Part shown: piece after piece, positions 42,310 to 50,987 of the stretch
How positions within the stretch are numbered: the first letter of the stretch is position 1
How the letters are laid out: the number at the start of each line of letters is the position of its first letter
Source of the DNA: an uncultured Bacilli bacterium
GTDB taxonomy: Bacteria; Bacillota_I; Bacilli_A; RF39; UBA660
Length of the DNA: 53,667 nt
Direction: 5' to 3'
NCBI GenBank assembly: GCA_950097225.1
Contig: CATNCE010000007.1
Coordinates: forward strand, 1 to 53,667
Notes under the pieces: model-generated
Told to the model about the DNA's origin: nothing
Database searches by the model: none
What the model saw: only the letters and a program-made list of their open reading frames with translations
Program-made: the position numbers and the translations under genes

Positions 42310-43413
42310 ATGGGTTTAGTAGATAAATTTAAGAAGATACTATTTGACGAGGATGTGATAGAGGTTCCTGTTAGTAATGATGAACTTCCAGAGAAGACTA
42401 AAAAGGCAAAAAAGGAAGATAAGAATACTGGATTTATTGACTATCATAATGATGAAGTTGAAGAAGATACGATTAAGGAAATAAAGGTTCCGGCTTATGA
42501 TGAAAAGGAAGAGATAGAAGTTGAAGAGGCTCCTAAAACTTTTTCCTTTCCACAGGATATTGATTATGGAGAAAATGCTCCAACTAGATCGCGAAATTAT
42601 GCAGATTTAGATTTGTCTTTCTTTGAAGAAGAGAAAGAAGAAGTAAAAACTGAGGTTGTAAGCAATTATCAAGTCAATAAAGAACCTTTAAAACAAGAAA
42701 GAGAAGTAAGAGATTACCGAAAAATACTTAGTAATGATGCTAGTGTACCAACAAAGAAGCCTTTTACTAATACACCAGTAATATCTCCAGTTTGGGGAAT
42801 TCTTGATAAGAATTATAAACCAGAGGAGATTGTCGATAGGACTGAGACTCTTACTAAGGTGAATACGGGTGCTATGCCAAGAAGCTATGGTCCAGTTAGT
42901 TATAATGATGAGCCTATACCGCAAAAAAGAGTTAAGGAAGAGGCATCTTTAAAAGAGGATTTAGTGGAACTTAATACTACTATTTCGGATTTAATAAGTG
43001 AAAAATCTAGTGGTACTCAAGAAAAAGCTAGTGAAGATATAGTAGCTGGAATTGAGGATTTAGTTAATGAGGATATATCACCAACACATTCTTTAGAAAG
43101 TGTAAGTGAGGAAGTAATTAGAACAACTGATTATGATGATTATGATAGTATTGATAGTAGATATCAAAATGCTAGTATAGAAAGTCCGGAAAATGCTAAT
43201 AATAATATTGAGGATGCATTTGAGAGTACTAGTGAATTAAATAGTATTAATGAACGTGATACTCAAGAGGAAGATGAACCAATGGTTGATCTAGAAACGT
43301 TAATCGATAAGAATGACGATGAGGATCCTGATGATGTTGGTTTAGATAATACCATTGAAACTGATTTGTTTAATTTGATTGATTCAATGTATAAGGACAA
43401 AGAGGAGGAATAA
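42310..43413 (+). CDS. Acidic, mostly disordered protein with a short conserved motif
   Basis: 367 residues, rich in Glu, Asp and Lys, no membrane span. In the middle lies KPFTNTPVISPVWGILDKNY (about 151-170), an ordered patch that resembles a short motif I recall from other Firmicute proteins of unknown function. It follows the lipoprotein gene by six bases and overlaps the next ORF by one, so a shared operon with the membrane proteins is likely. Possibly a cytoplasmic partner of the envelope proteins (inference). Confidence 0.55.
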   Translation: MGLVDKFKKILFDEDVIEVPVSNDELPEKTKKAKKEDKNTGFIDYHNDEVEEDTIKEIKVPAYDEKEEIEVEEAPKTFSFPQDIDYGENAPTRSRNYADLDLSFFEEEKEEVKTEVVSNYQVNKEPLKQEREVRDYRKILSNDASVPTKKPFTNTPVISPVWGILDKNYKPEEIVDRTETLTKVNTGAMPRSYGPVSYNDEPIPQKRVKEEASLKEDLVELNTTISDLISEKSSGTQEKASEDIVAGIEDLVNEDISPTHSLESVSEEVIRTTDYDDYDSIDSRYQNASIESPENANNNIEDAFESTSELNSINERDTQEEDEPMVDLETLIDKNDDEDPDDVGLDNTIETDLFNLIDSMYKDKEEE

Positions 43414-43706
43414 TGGAAATACTAACAACTTTATTACCGATAATAATAGATATTCTATTAATTGTCTTGTTGATTGTAGGTATTATTTTAGTTATCAAGT
43501 GCATATATATTATTGATAAGGCCAGGAGCATTATGTTAAATGTTGAAGAAAAAGTTAATAGCTTAAATTCATTATTTAATTTAGTTGGCACTGTCAGTGA
43601 TAAAGTATCGGGGGGACTTGAGTATATTATCACGAGTATCGAAAAGTTTTTTATACGACTTTTACATAAAAAGAAGGATGAGAAACTAGATGAAGAAGAA
43701 ATCTAA
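43413..43706 (+). CDS. Small membrane protein, DUF948-like
   Basis: 97 residues: one N-terminal span (about 5-30) and a helical cytoplasmic part (ARSIMLNVEEKVNSLNSLFN, then LVGTVSDKVSGGLEYI) with a basic tail. The layout is that of DUF948-type proteins, which often stand next to YtxH-like proteins, as here. Starts at ATG 43413 (overlap of one base with the previous stop), with gaggagg upstream. Confidence 0.55.
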   Translation: MEILTTLLPIIIDILLIVLLIVGIILVIKCIYIIDKARSIMLNVEEKVNSLNSLFNLVGTVSDKVSGGLEYIITSIEKFFIRLLHKKKDEKLDEEEI

Positions 43707-43739
43707 GAGATTTTGAAGAAAGAAAGGAACGAGTAATAT

Positions 43740-44135
43740 ATGTCTAAAAAAGGTATTGGAAAAGTAATAGCTGGTGCAGCAGTTGGAGTAGGAATTGGAA
43801 TGATGTTAGCTCCAAAAAGTGGGAAAGAAACAAGAGAGGATATTAAAAAAGGTGCTAAGAATTTAGCTAATAAAGTAAAAGATATCGATTTAAATGAAGT
43901 TAAAGAAGATTTAATAAATCAATATGAAAAATTAAAAGCTGAACTTGCAGATATGGATAAAGAGAAAGCTAAAAAAATAGCTACTAAAAAAATTAATGAA
44001 TTAAATGATAAAGTTCAAGATTTAATGGAAAGTGCTAAAGAAAAAAGTGCTCCTGTTATTGAAAAGACAGCTAAAGATTTAAAGAAAAAATTATCTGATT
44101 TATTAGAAGATATTCAAGTTAAATTAGAAGATTAA
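43740..44135 (+). CDS. YtxH-domain protein
   Basis: 131 residues: short hydrophobic Gly/Ala-rich N-terminus (GKVIAGAAVGVGIGMMLAPK), the hallmark of YtxH, then a long amphipathic helix with repeated Lys/Asp/Glu heptads. YtxH-type proteins are membrane-associated stress proteins of unclear mechanism. Last gene of the unit; the terminator at 44144-44170 follows. Confidence 0.8.
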   Translation: MSKKGIGKVIAGAAVGVGIGMMLAPKSGKETREDIKKGAKNLANKVKDIDLNEVKEDLINQYEKLKAELADMDKEKAKKIATKKINELNDKVQDLMESAKEKSAPVIEKTAKDLKKKLSDLLEDIQVKLED

Positions 44136-44143
44136 AGTTTTGG

Positions 44144-44170
44144 AAGAATGATCTCATGATCATTCTTTTT
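44144..44170 (+). terminator. Terminator after the YtxH gene
   Basis: Perfect ten-base stem aagaatgatc (44144-44153) / gatcattctt (44158-44167) with loop tcat and a T-rich tail. Confidence 0.9.
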
Positions 44171-44205
44171 GCTTGCTTTTTTGACAAGACATGACACCAT
44201 AATTG

Positions 44206-44235
44206 TTGTAAATAAATTCTTATCTATGTTAAAAT
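44206..44235 (+). promoter_or_regulatory. Conserved promoter region of copy B
   Basis: About 80 bases before the start codon closely match those before copy C. The best promoter reading is TTGTAA (44206-44211), 18-base spacer ending in TGT, TAAAAT (44230-44235). A conserved TTGACA further upstream (44181-44186) is too far to be its -35. Confidence 0.6.
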
Positions 44236-44258
44236 ATTGTTAGAATAGAGGAAATATC

Positions 44259-45944
44259 ATGGAAAGAAAAAGCATCATATTTTTAAGTATATTGTTACTT
44301 GTAATTGGTTTTGCAAGTGTAGCAACTAATTTAATAATCAATAATAGTTTAAATATTGGATATAATAATACATTCTTGGATGATGTCGTATTTGTGAAAA
44401 CTAAGACTGAAGGAATATCACAAATAAGTGAAGATGGAAAAACAATTACTTATGATGCTAAAAAAATAAGTGCAATGAATGAAGAAACAAATCTAACATT
44501 CTGGGTTAAGAATAAGAATACTCAGTATGATGCGGATGTAACCATCAATTGTGTATTAAATGATAATTCAAGTAACTTAGCTGATTTAGTCGATTTAACA
44601 ATTGAACCTGATAATTTTACATTAGTATCTAATGAGGTAAAAACTGGAGAAGTAAAAGTAAAGTTAAAAAGTGTCGTAACAGAAGAAAAGTCTGGATCGT
44701 TCACCTGTGAGTTAGTAGCAACACCAGTTGAAAGAGAAGTGCCAGGTGTAATAACAGATACATGTATAGATGATCTAAATGGAGCTGAACCTGTAATAAA
44801 TGGCGAATTAATTCCAATTGAGTTAGCAGATAATGGTGTTGTTACATACTCCGATAAAGGAGATTCTTGGTATAATTATTGTGAACAAAAATGGGCCAAT
44901 GCAGTAATACTAGTTGATAGCCCAAGTCAAACTTATAATGTAGGTGACACTATCCAAGAAATTGATATTGAATCCTACTTCGTATGGATACCAAGATATA
45001 AATATAAGTTATTCCATACTAACCAAGATGATGAAGTTACTGACAAGTTGTCTGAGAGTATAGCACAGACAATCGAGATTGAGTTTGAGAGTAAAGATAA
45101 AGAGACATCAACTGGAACACAAGATGGAGAATGGTTAACGCACCCTGCTTTCACAAACTTTGATGTAAGTGGCATATGGGTAGGTAAATTCGAAACAGGA
45201 TATAAGGGATCAACTAGTGTTGCATCAGCTCAAGTAAATTCAAGTGATCCAACCAAGATTCAAGTTAAGCCAAATGTATATAGTTGGCGTGGCAATATAG
45301 TAGGGAACTTTTTCAAGGCTATGTATAATTATAATCGCGTACTTGATTCGCACATGATGAAGAATACTGAGTGGGGAGCAGTTGCATATTTAAGTCATTC
45401 TAAATATGGAATAAATACAGAGGTGCGAATAAATAATAATTCCAATTATTTAACTGGATATGCAGCAAACGAAAAAGATGCTAATGCAAGTGCAACAGAA
45501 AACCAACAGTATAATACAGAAACAGGATATCTTGCATCAACAACTGGTAATATAACAGGAGTATATGATATGTCAGGTGGATCTTGGGAATACGTAGCTG
45601 GATACCGAGATGGAACTATAGGAAGTAGTGGACTAACATTAACTGAAATAAGAGAAACATATAGTAAATATATAGATGTATATGCAAGTAATAGTGCTCA
45701 AACAACTTATAGTAGAAGAATACTAGGAGATGCAGCAGGCGAGTTGGGCCCTTTTTACACATCATCAGTAAGTTATTATAACAACTGGTATAATGATTAC
45801 TCGGACTTTGTGGACTCTTCCTATCCTTGGTTTTTTCGCGGTGGCTATTATATCCTTGGCTCTGGTGCAGGCCAGTTCCACTTCAGTAGGTACACTGGTG
45901 GTGCCGACAACAATGTTAGCGCTCGCCTCGTTTTGTTAGGATAA
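44259..45944 (+). CDS. Diversified surface protein with FGE-sulfatase-like C-terminus, copy B
   Basis: 561 residues. N-terminal signal/membrane segment (SIIFLSILLLVIGFASVATN), a beta-sandwich domain (about 35-170), a middle region with several aromatic/acidic strands (YFVWIPRYKYKLFH; WVGKFETGYKGSTSVASAQV), and a formylglycine-generating-enzyme-like C-terminus (NITGVYDMSGGSWEYVAG, about 440-457). The final 47 codons are a DGR-like variable region. It differs from copies A and C mainly there and by a four-residue insertion (about 504-507). Paralogous to copy C along the whole length and to copy A at its end. A surface binding protein is inferred. Confidence 0.8.
   Translation: MERKSIIFLSILLLVIGFASVATNLIINNSLNIGYNNTFLDDVVFVKTKTEGISQISEDGKTITYDAKKISAMNEETNLTFWVKNKNTQYDADVTINCVLNDNSSNLADLVDLTIEPDNFTLVSNEVKTGEVKVKLKSVVTEEKSGSFTCELVATPVEREVPGVITDTCIDDLNGAEPVINGELIPIELADNGVVTYSDKGDSWYNYCEQKWANAVILVDSPSQTYNVGDTIQEIDIESYFVWIPRYKYKLFHTNQDDEVTDKLSESIAQTIEIEFESKDKETSTGTQDGEWLTHPAFTNFDVSGIWVGKFETGYKGSTSVASAQVNSSDPTKIQVKPNVYSWRGNIVGNFFKAMYNYNRVLDSHMMKNTEWGAVAYLSHSKYGINTEVRINNNSNYLTGYAANEKDANASATENQQYNTETGYLASTTGNITGVYDMSGGSWEYVAGYRDGTIGSSGLTLTEIRETYSKYIDVYASNSAQTTYSRRILGDAAGELGPFYTSSVSYYNNWYNDYSDFVDSSYPWFFRGGYYILGSGAGQFHFSRYTGGADNNVSARLVLLG
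45801..45941 (+). other. DGR-type variable region, copy B
   Basis: Last 47 codons. Relative to copies A and C it has gac, ttt, tat, atc, ctt, ggt, cac and agt at the eight codons that vary in bases 1 and 2 but share base 3. The tail gcgctcgcctcgttttg is identical to copy A, so A and B could share one template repeat. Confidence 0.75.
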
Positions 45945-46084
45945 AGATAAATTTATGTCTAAAATATTTTTTGAATTTAGTCTGTTTTTAAAAATAATCT
46001 ACATATTATAAAGTTGGTTCCTTATTCTTGAATAATTTAATATTATAAAGTATAATTGTGTTAAGATAGAGAGGAGTTAATCAT

Positions 46085-47227
46085 ATGAATTGTCGTAATT
46101 GTGGTAAGCCTTTAACTATTAATTCAAGTATATGTCCGGTTTGTGGAATTGATAATGATTCTATGCAAGAAGAGACACTTTTTGTAGAACTTGATGGAGA
46201 CGATGAAGAGCCTAAAATTACGGAAAACATGGCGCCTCCTACTTTAAATGTGCATGATGAAAACTTGACTTCTGGAACAGGGGAGTTGAGTAATGATACT
46301 GGTGAAACTTATGATCCTTTAGAAACTTATACCGAAGAAGAAAAAGAACACGCAAGAGAACTTGAAGAGCAAAGTGTTGATATTGCTATTCCTAGTGTTC
46401 AGACACCTGTTGATAATGTAGTAGTTCCTAAGGATGGATCAGCGCCAGAAGTAGTGCAAAGTGTTGAAACAGTTGGTAATACAGAAGGTACTACTAATAA
46501 TAACGCAAATTTAGAAGCGGTTGGGAAGAAAAAGAAATTTAAAATTGCTATTCCCCATGGAAGTAAAAATGTTCCGAAGATGTTAATGTATATCGTTGCT
46601 TTTGTATTTTTAGTAGTTGGAATATTGTTGGGAAAAGCATTTTTTTCGAAGAACTATTGTGCTACTAGTACACCACGCAGTAATAAAGTTGTTAGCAGTA
46701 AGACTAAGTTTGTTAATGACGGAAAGAATAACGTAACTAACGTGGGCAGTTATACATATAAAATTCCAGAGAGTTATATTTATGACAAGAAAGATAATGG
46801 ATTATTAATATATAATGAAGAAGATACTTTTAGAGTATTTATTAGAACTGATTTAGGAGTATTTACTGATTTAACGGGTGCTAAGAATTCCGTTAGAGAA
46901 ACATTAAAAGAGAATGGTTTAATAGTTAATGGAGTAAAAGAATTAAATACAAAAGATGTAGAACTATTAATATATGAAACTAGTACAAAGTCGGTTAATC
47001 GTATGATTGCTTTTGCTGATGCTGGTAATAATCGAATTTTCTATTGTGAGATAGTTACTTCTAATAATAATTATGATTATGATGTTTTAGCTATAGCTGC
47101 TGATATAATGAAGAATGCAACATTTGCAGAAGTAGCTACTAATATGGAGAATATTGATATATTTGATATTTCAAAGGTAGCTATAAAGGCAGCAGGAGAA
47201 TATAAGAACTTTATTAGTAATAATTGA
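46085..47227 (+). CDS. Zinc-ribbon membrane protein
   Basis: 380 residues. N-terminal zinc ribbon MNCRNCGKPLTINSSICPVC (Cys3, Cys6, Cys17, Cys20), a long acidic disordered stretch, one membrane span at about 163-185 (LMYIVAFVFLVVGILLGKAF) and an extracellular domain of about 190 residues (SYIYDKKDNGLLIYNEEDTF). This plan resembles Firmicute zinc-ribbon membrane proteins that may sense envelope state. Function unknown; aggag precedes the start. It lies between copy B and the tyrS leader, with no evidence of a shared role. Confidence 0.7.
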   Translation: MNCRNCGKPLTINSSICPVCGIDNDSMQEETLFVELDGDDEEPKITENMAPPTLNVHDENLTSGTGELSNDTGETYDPLETYTEEEKEHARELEEQSVDIAIPSVQTPVDNVVVPKDGSAPEVVQSVETVGNTEGTTNNNANLEAVGKKKKFKIAIPHGSKNVPKMLMYIVAFVFLVVGILLGKAFFSKNYCATSTPRSNKVVSSKTKFVNDGKNNVTNVGSYTYKIPESYIYDKKDNGLLIYNEEDTFRVFIRTDLGVFTDLTGAKNSVRETLKENGLIVNGVKELNTKDVELLIYETSTKSVNRMIAFADAGNNRIFYCEIVTSNNNYDYDVLAIAADIMKNATFAEVATNMENIDIFDISKVAIKAAGEYKNFISNN

Positions 47228-47252
47228 CAATAGATAAAATTGAGGTTATAAT
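47224..47252 (+). promoter_or_regulatory. Consensus promoter of tyrS
   Basis: TTGACA (47224-47229), 17-base spacer, TATAAT (47247-47252). It overlaps the end of the preceding gene. Transcription would start near 47259. Confidence 0.88.
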
Positions 47253-47258
47253 GAGTTT

Positions 47259-47394
47259 GTTGATGGTGATTTGGATTTACGACCCAAGGAGTCAAATCGT
47301 GATTTCGCGTTAAGAATATTTAAGATGATTAATAGTCATGAATTAAGGTGGTACCATGGGGAATACCTCGTCCTTAAGTTCATGGCTTTTTTTG
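47259..47394 (+). promoter_or_regulatory. Short T-box leader of tyrS
   Basis: T-box sequence aaggtggtaccatgg at 47345-47359; terminator stem catgaattaagg (47337-47348) / ccttaagttcatg (47372-47384), then seven T. A Tyr codon TAC (47278-47280) is available as specifier. Only about 87 bases lie between the predicted start of transcription and the T-box, against roughly 165 and 138 in the Ile and Leu leaders; the usual distal Stem I (ggTGgtgnaa-type loop) is not seen. A hairpin gattt (47269-47273) / aaatc encloses the TAC. Confidence 0.75.
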
Positions 47395-47412
47395 TTAGAA
47401 AGAGGGATATAT

Positions 47413-48585
47413 ATGAATTGCTTTGAGGATTTAAAATGGCGTGGATTAGTGAAGGATATTTCTAGTCCAGAATTAGAGAAAAAATTAAATGAAGAGAAAC
47501 TTACCTTTTATATAGGAACAGATCCAACTGCTGATTCTATGCATATCGGGCATTTTTCATCATTTCTTATTGCAACTCGTTTAGCAAAATATGGACATAA
47601 ACCTATTTTGTTAATAGGAGGAGCTACTGGGTTAATTGGAGATCCTAAGCCTAGTAAGGAACGTCAAATGATTACTCGCGAAGAGGTTTTAAAAAATGTT
47701 GATGGATTAACTAAGCAAGCTAAGTCTTTATTTGGATTTGAAGTTGTTAATAATTATGATTGGGTTCGAGATATTACTACGATTGACTTTTTAAGAGATT
47801 ATGGTAAATATATTAATGTTAATTATATGTTAGATAAAGATATAATTAGTCGTAGATTGGAAAGTGGAATTACTTTTTGTGAATTTGCATATACGCTTAT
47901 TCAAGGTTTAGATTTTGTTGTTTTAAATGAGACGAAGGGAGTAACTTTACAGGTGGCTGGATCTGATCAATGGGGAAATATTACAACTGGTATTGAACTT
48001 GCTCGTAAAAAGATGGGTAAAGAATTATTTGGTATGACAATGCCACTTGTATTAGATGCTAATGGGGTTAAGTTTGGTAAAACTGAAGGAAATGCTTTGT
48101 GGCTTGATAAAAATAAAACATCATCTTATGAGTTGTATCAATATTTAATTAATTCTAGTGATGAATGTGTTATTGATTATTTAAAGAAATTAACATTTTT
48201 ATCGCGTGAGGAAATTGAACAAATCGAAAGAGAGCATAAGGAGAAACCAGAGTTACGCATGGCTCAAAAGAAATTGGCATTCGAAGTTATATCGTTCTTA
48301 CATGGCAGTGAAGAAGCAGCTAAGGCACAGGAAACTTCTGAGAAGATATTTGCTGGAGAAGTTACAGATGATATGCCTAGTGTAGAAGTTGATGTTTGTA
48401 ATATATTAGATGTTATGGTTAATGCTAATATTGCACCTTCTAAATCAGAAGCTAGAAGACTTGTTACTCAAGGTGGAGTAAGTGTTGATGGTGAAAAGAT
48501 AGAGGATGTTAATATGGAATTGATGAGGGGAGAGCATGTCTTACAAAAGGGAAAAAAGACAATTGTTAAGATAATAGTAAAATAA
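47413..48585 (+). CDS. tyrS: Tyrosyl-tRNA synthetase
   Basis: 390 residues. HIGH motif MHIGH (residues 43-47) after YIGTDPTADS, GSDQWGNITTG (substrate pocket) and KFGKTEGN (KMSKS loop, about 220-227), then an S4-like RNA-binding domain in the last 65 residues (APSKSEARRLVTQGGVSVDG). It charges tRNA-Tyr. ATG 47413 is chosen because agaggg precedes it; the in-frame ATG at 47356 lies inside the T-box and would give an implausible extension. Controlled by the short T-box upstream. Confidence 0.96.
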   Translation: MNCFEDLKWRGLVKDISSPELEKKLNEEKLTFYIGTDPTADSMHIGHFSSFLIATRLAKYGHKPILLIGGATGLIGDPKPSKERQMITREEVLKNVDGLTKQAKSLFGFEVVNNYDWVRDITTIDFLRDYGKYINVNYMLDKDIISRRLESGITFCEFAYTLIQGLDFVVLNETKGVTLQVAGSDQWGNITTGIELARKKMGKELFGMTMPLVLDANGVKFGKTEGNALWLDKNKTSSYELYQYLINSSDECVIDYLKKLTFLSREEIEQIEREHKEKPELRMAQKKLAFEVISFLHGSEEAAKAQETSEKIFAGEVTDDMPSVEVDVCNILDVMVNANIAPSKSEARRLVTQGGVSVDGEKIEDVNMELMRGEHVLQKGKKTIVKIIVK

Positions 48586-48595
48586 ATATATAAAG

Positions 48596-48630
48596 TACAT
48601 TTCTTGATTAAATAGAAATGTATTTTTTTG
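48596..48630 (+). terminator. Terminator after tyrS
   Basis: acatttc (48597-48603) / gaaatgt (48615-48621), then a run of T. Confidence 0.75.
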
Positions 48631-48674
48631 TTATGCGAATACCTTTATATTGACAAAATATTACATCATAAATG

Positions 48675-48704
48675 TTGTAAACAAATTCTTATTTATGTTA
48701 AACT
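48675..48704 (+). promoter_or_regulatory. Conserved promoter region of copy C
   Basis: Same arrangement as before copy B: TTGTAA (48675-48680), 18-base spacer ending in TGT, TAAACT (48699-48704). A TATAAT at 48705-48710 is a second possible -10. An upstream TTGACA (48650-48655) is also conserved. Confidence 0.55.
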
Positions 48705-48731
48705 TATAATGGAATAGAAGGTATTTAAATC

Positions 48732-50408
48732 ATGAGGAAGCAAAGTTTGCTTGTATTAAGTATATTACTTTTAGTAATAGGTTTTGCTAGTGTAGCAACT
48801 AATTTAATAATTAATAGTAATTTAAATATTGGATATAATAATACATTCTTAGATGATGTTGTCTTTATAAAAGCTAAGACAGAAGGTGAGTCTTCTATAA
48901 GTGAAGATGGAAAAACAATTACCTATGATGCAAAGAAAATAAGTAATGTTAATGAAGAAACAAATTTAACATTCTGGGTAAAGAATAAAAATACTCAGTA
49001 TGATGCAGATGTATCTATTAATTGTGAATTAAATAATACTTCTAGTAATTTATCTGATTTAGTCGATGTAACAATTGAACCGGATAAATTTACATTATTA
49101 TCTAATGAGGTAAAAATTGGGGAAGTTAAGGTAAAGTTAAAAAGTGTAGTAACAGAAGAAAAGTCTGGAACATTTACATGTGAGTTAATAGCAACACCAG
49201 GAGAAAGAGAAGAGACAGGAGTAATAACTGATACATGTATAAATGATTTAAATGGGGCTGAACCTGTAATAAATGGTGATTTAATACCAGTAAAGTTAGC
49301 AGATAATGGTGAAGTTATATATTCAGATCAAGGGGAGTCTTGGTACAACTATTGTGAACAGAAATGGGCCAATGCTGTAATATTAGTTGATAATCCATCA
49401 AAGACTTATAACGTAGGTGATACAATCCAGGAAAGTGATATCGAATCATACTTTGTGTGGATACCAAGATATAGATATAAGTTATTCCATGCCAATCAAG
49501 CAGATGGAACAGAAGCTAAGTTACCAGAAAGTATAGCACAGGAAATCGAAATTGAGTTTGAAAGTAAAGATACTCAATCATCAAATGGAACCCAAGATGG
49601 AGAATGGTTAACACATCCAGCTTTCACAAACTTCGATGTAAATGGGTTGTGGGTAGGTAAATTTGAAACAGGATATAAAGGATCAACTAGTGTTGCATCA
49701 GCTCAAGTAAGTTCATCAGATCCTACTAAAATACAGGTAAAACCAAATGTATATAGTTGGCGTTTGAATACTTTAGGAAACTTTTTCAAAGCTATGTATA
49801 ATTATAATCGTGAGTTAGACTCGCATATGATGAAAAATACCGAATGGGGAGCTGTTGTCTACCTTTCACACTCAAGATATGGAATAAATGATGAGGTACG
49901 AATCAATAACAATTCAAATTATCTAACAGGATATGCAGCAAATACCAAAGATGCTTCCCAAAGTACAACGGACAATCAACCATATAGTACAGAAACTGGA
50001 TATCTTGCATCAACTACTGGAAATATAACTGGAGTATACGATATGTCTGGTGGGGCTTGGGAATATGTAGCTGGATATATAGATGGAAGAGCAGGAAGTA
50101 GTGGACTAACATTAACTGAGATAAGAGAAACATATAGTAAATATATAGATGTATATGCAAGTAATAGTGGAATAATAACATATAGCAACAGGATATTAGG
50201 AGATGCAACAGGAGAAATGGGATCATTTTATGGAAGTTATTATAATAACTGGTATAGCGATTATTCGCTCTTTGTGGATTCTTCTTACCCTTGGTTTAAT
50301 CGCGGCGGTGGTTATGCCGATGAATCTTTTGCAGGCCAGTTCGTCTTTGCTAGGTATACCGGTGGTGTCTATAGTGATCGGAGCGCGCGTCTTGTTTTGC
50401 TTGGATAA
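48732..50408 (+). CDS. Diversified surface protein with FGE-sulfatase-like C-terminus, copy C
   Basis: 558 residues, paralogous to copy B along its whole length: signal/membrane segment (SLLVLSILLLVIGFASVATN), beta-sandwich, middle region with YFVWIPRYRYKLFH and WVGKFETGYKGSTSVASAQV, and the formylglycine-generating-enzyme-like motif NITGVYDMSGGAWEYVAG (about 436-453). The C-terminal 47 codons vary in the DGR fashion. Its variable region has more third-base changes at invariant residues than A and B share, so it may use a different template or be older. Surface binding is inferred. Confidence 0.8.
   Translation: MRKQSLLVLSILLLVIGFASVATNLIINSNLNIGYNNTFLDDVVFIKAKTEGESSISEDGKTITYDAKKISNVNEETNLTFWVKNKNTQYDADVSINCELNNTSSNLSDLVDVTIEPDKFTLLSNEVKIGEVKVKLKSVVTEEKSGTFTCELIATPGEREETGVITDTCINDLNGAEPVINGDLIPVKLADNGEVIYSDQGESWYNYCEQKWANAVILVDNPSKTYNVGDTIQESDIESYFVWIPRYRYKLFHANQADGTEAKLPESIAQEIEIEFESKDTQSSNGTQDGEWLTHPAFTNFDVNGLWVGKFETGYKGSTSVASAQVSSSDPTKIQVKPNVYSWRLNTLGNFFKAMYNYNRELDSHMMKNTEWGAVVYLSHSRYGINDEVRINNNSNYLTGYAANTKDASQSTTDNQPYSTETGYLASTTGNITGVYDMSGGAWEYVAGYIDGRAGSSGLTLTEIRETYSKYIDVYASNSGIITYSNRILGDATGEMGSFYGSYYNNWYSDYSLFVDSSYPWFNRGGGYADESFAGQFVFARYTGGVYSDRSARLVLLG
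50265..50405 (+). other. DGR-type variable region, copy C
   Basis: Final 47 codons: ctc, aat, ggt, gcc, gat, ttt, gtc and gct at the eight codons varying in bases 1 and 2, all keeping the third base of copies A and B. The asparagine codon aat at one position equals the expected unmutated template codon. Its tail (agcgcgcgtcttg) differs from A and B in wobble bases. Confidence 0.75.
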
Positions 50409-50427
50409 AAAATTATTATAAAATAAG

Positions 50428-50446
50428 CTGCTTAAAAGCAGTTTTT
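50428..50446 (+). terminator. Terminator after copy C
   Basis: ctgct / agcag with loop taaa and five T. Confidence 0.65.
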
Positions 50447-50501
50447 ATTTGGAAAATAAGAAATAGGTGTTATAATAAGCATTATTAATGGGGGATATTA
50501 T

Positions 50502-50984
50502 ATGGAGAATGCATCTGATATATATACAGTTGCTGCAATTGGTCGTAATGAACTGATAGAGAGTAAACGAAATATGTTGGGAGATTTAGTAATTATTTTA
50601 ACTCTTTTTAAAGAGAAATTTGCTAGTAATCGTAATTTAGATAGTGCTTTGGATTCTATAAATGAACGTTTTGGAGAGTTTTTTTATGAGTTAGAGTTGG
50701 AACATAATATTTATGATGCAGTTATTGGATATTTAGATAGTTTTGAATATATAACAGATTTAACTGATAGAGATATATTGAGAAGATTAAGCAGTATTTT
50801 TGATCAGTTAGATGAAGGACTTGAGATGCGTTTAGTTTTTTATATGATGTATTTTGACCATTTGATAGAATTGGTAAATGGCGATATTTTAACTAATTCT
50901 AATTATTTATTTGCTGAGTATCATTGTAATTTGGATGAAAAAATGGAACAGAAGTTACTAAGCCTTGTTCCGGAGATAAAGTAG
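50502..50984 (+). CDS. Unknown helical protein
   Basis: 160 residues, predicted helical and soluble (NELIESKRNMLGDLVIILTL, then LDSALDSINERFGEFFYELE). No family recognised. An extended -10 TGTTATAAT (50468-50476) and a gggggat ribosome site precede it. A second unknown helical protein follows four bases later, so the two are likely co-translated. Confidence 0.6.
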   Translation: MENASDIYTVAAIGRNELIESKRNMLGDLVIILTLFKEKFASNRNLDSALDSINERFGEFFYELELEHNIYDAVIGYLDSFEYITDLTDRDILRRLSSIFDQLDEGLEMRLVFYMMYFDHLIELVNGDILTNSNYLFAEYHCNLDEKMEQKLLSLVPEIK

Positions 50985-50987
50985 ATT

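Noticed and set aside
47356..47412. Extended TyrRS N-terminus from ATG 47356
   Set aside because: These codons lie in the T-box and terminator; ATG 47413 has the ribosome site.
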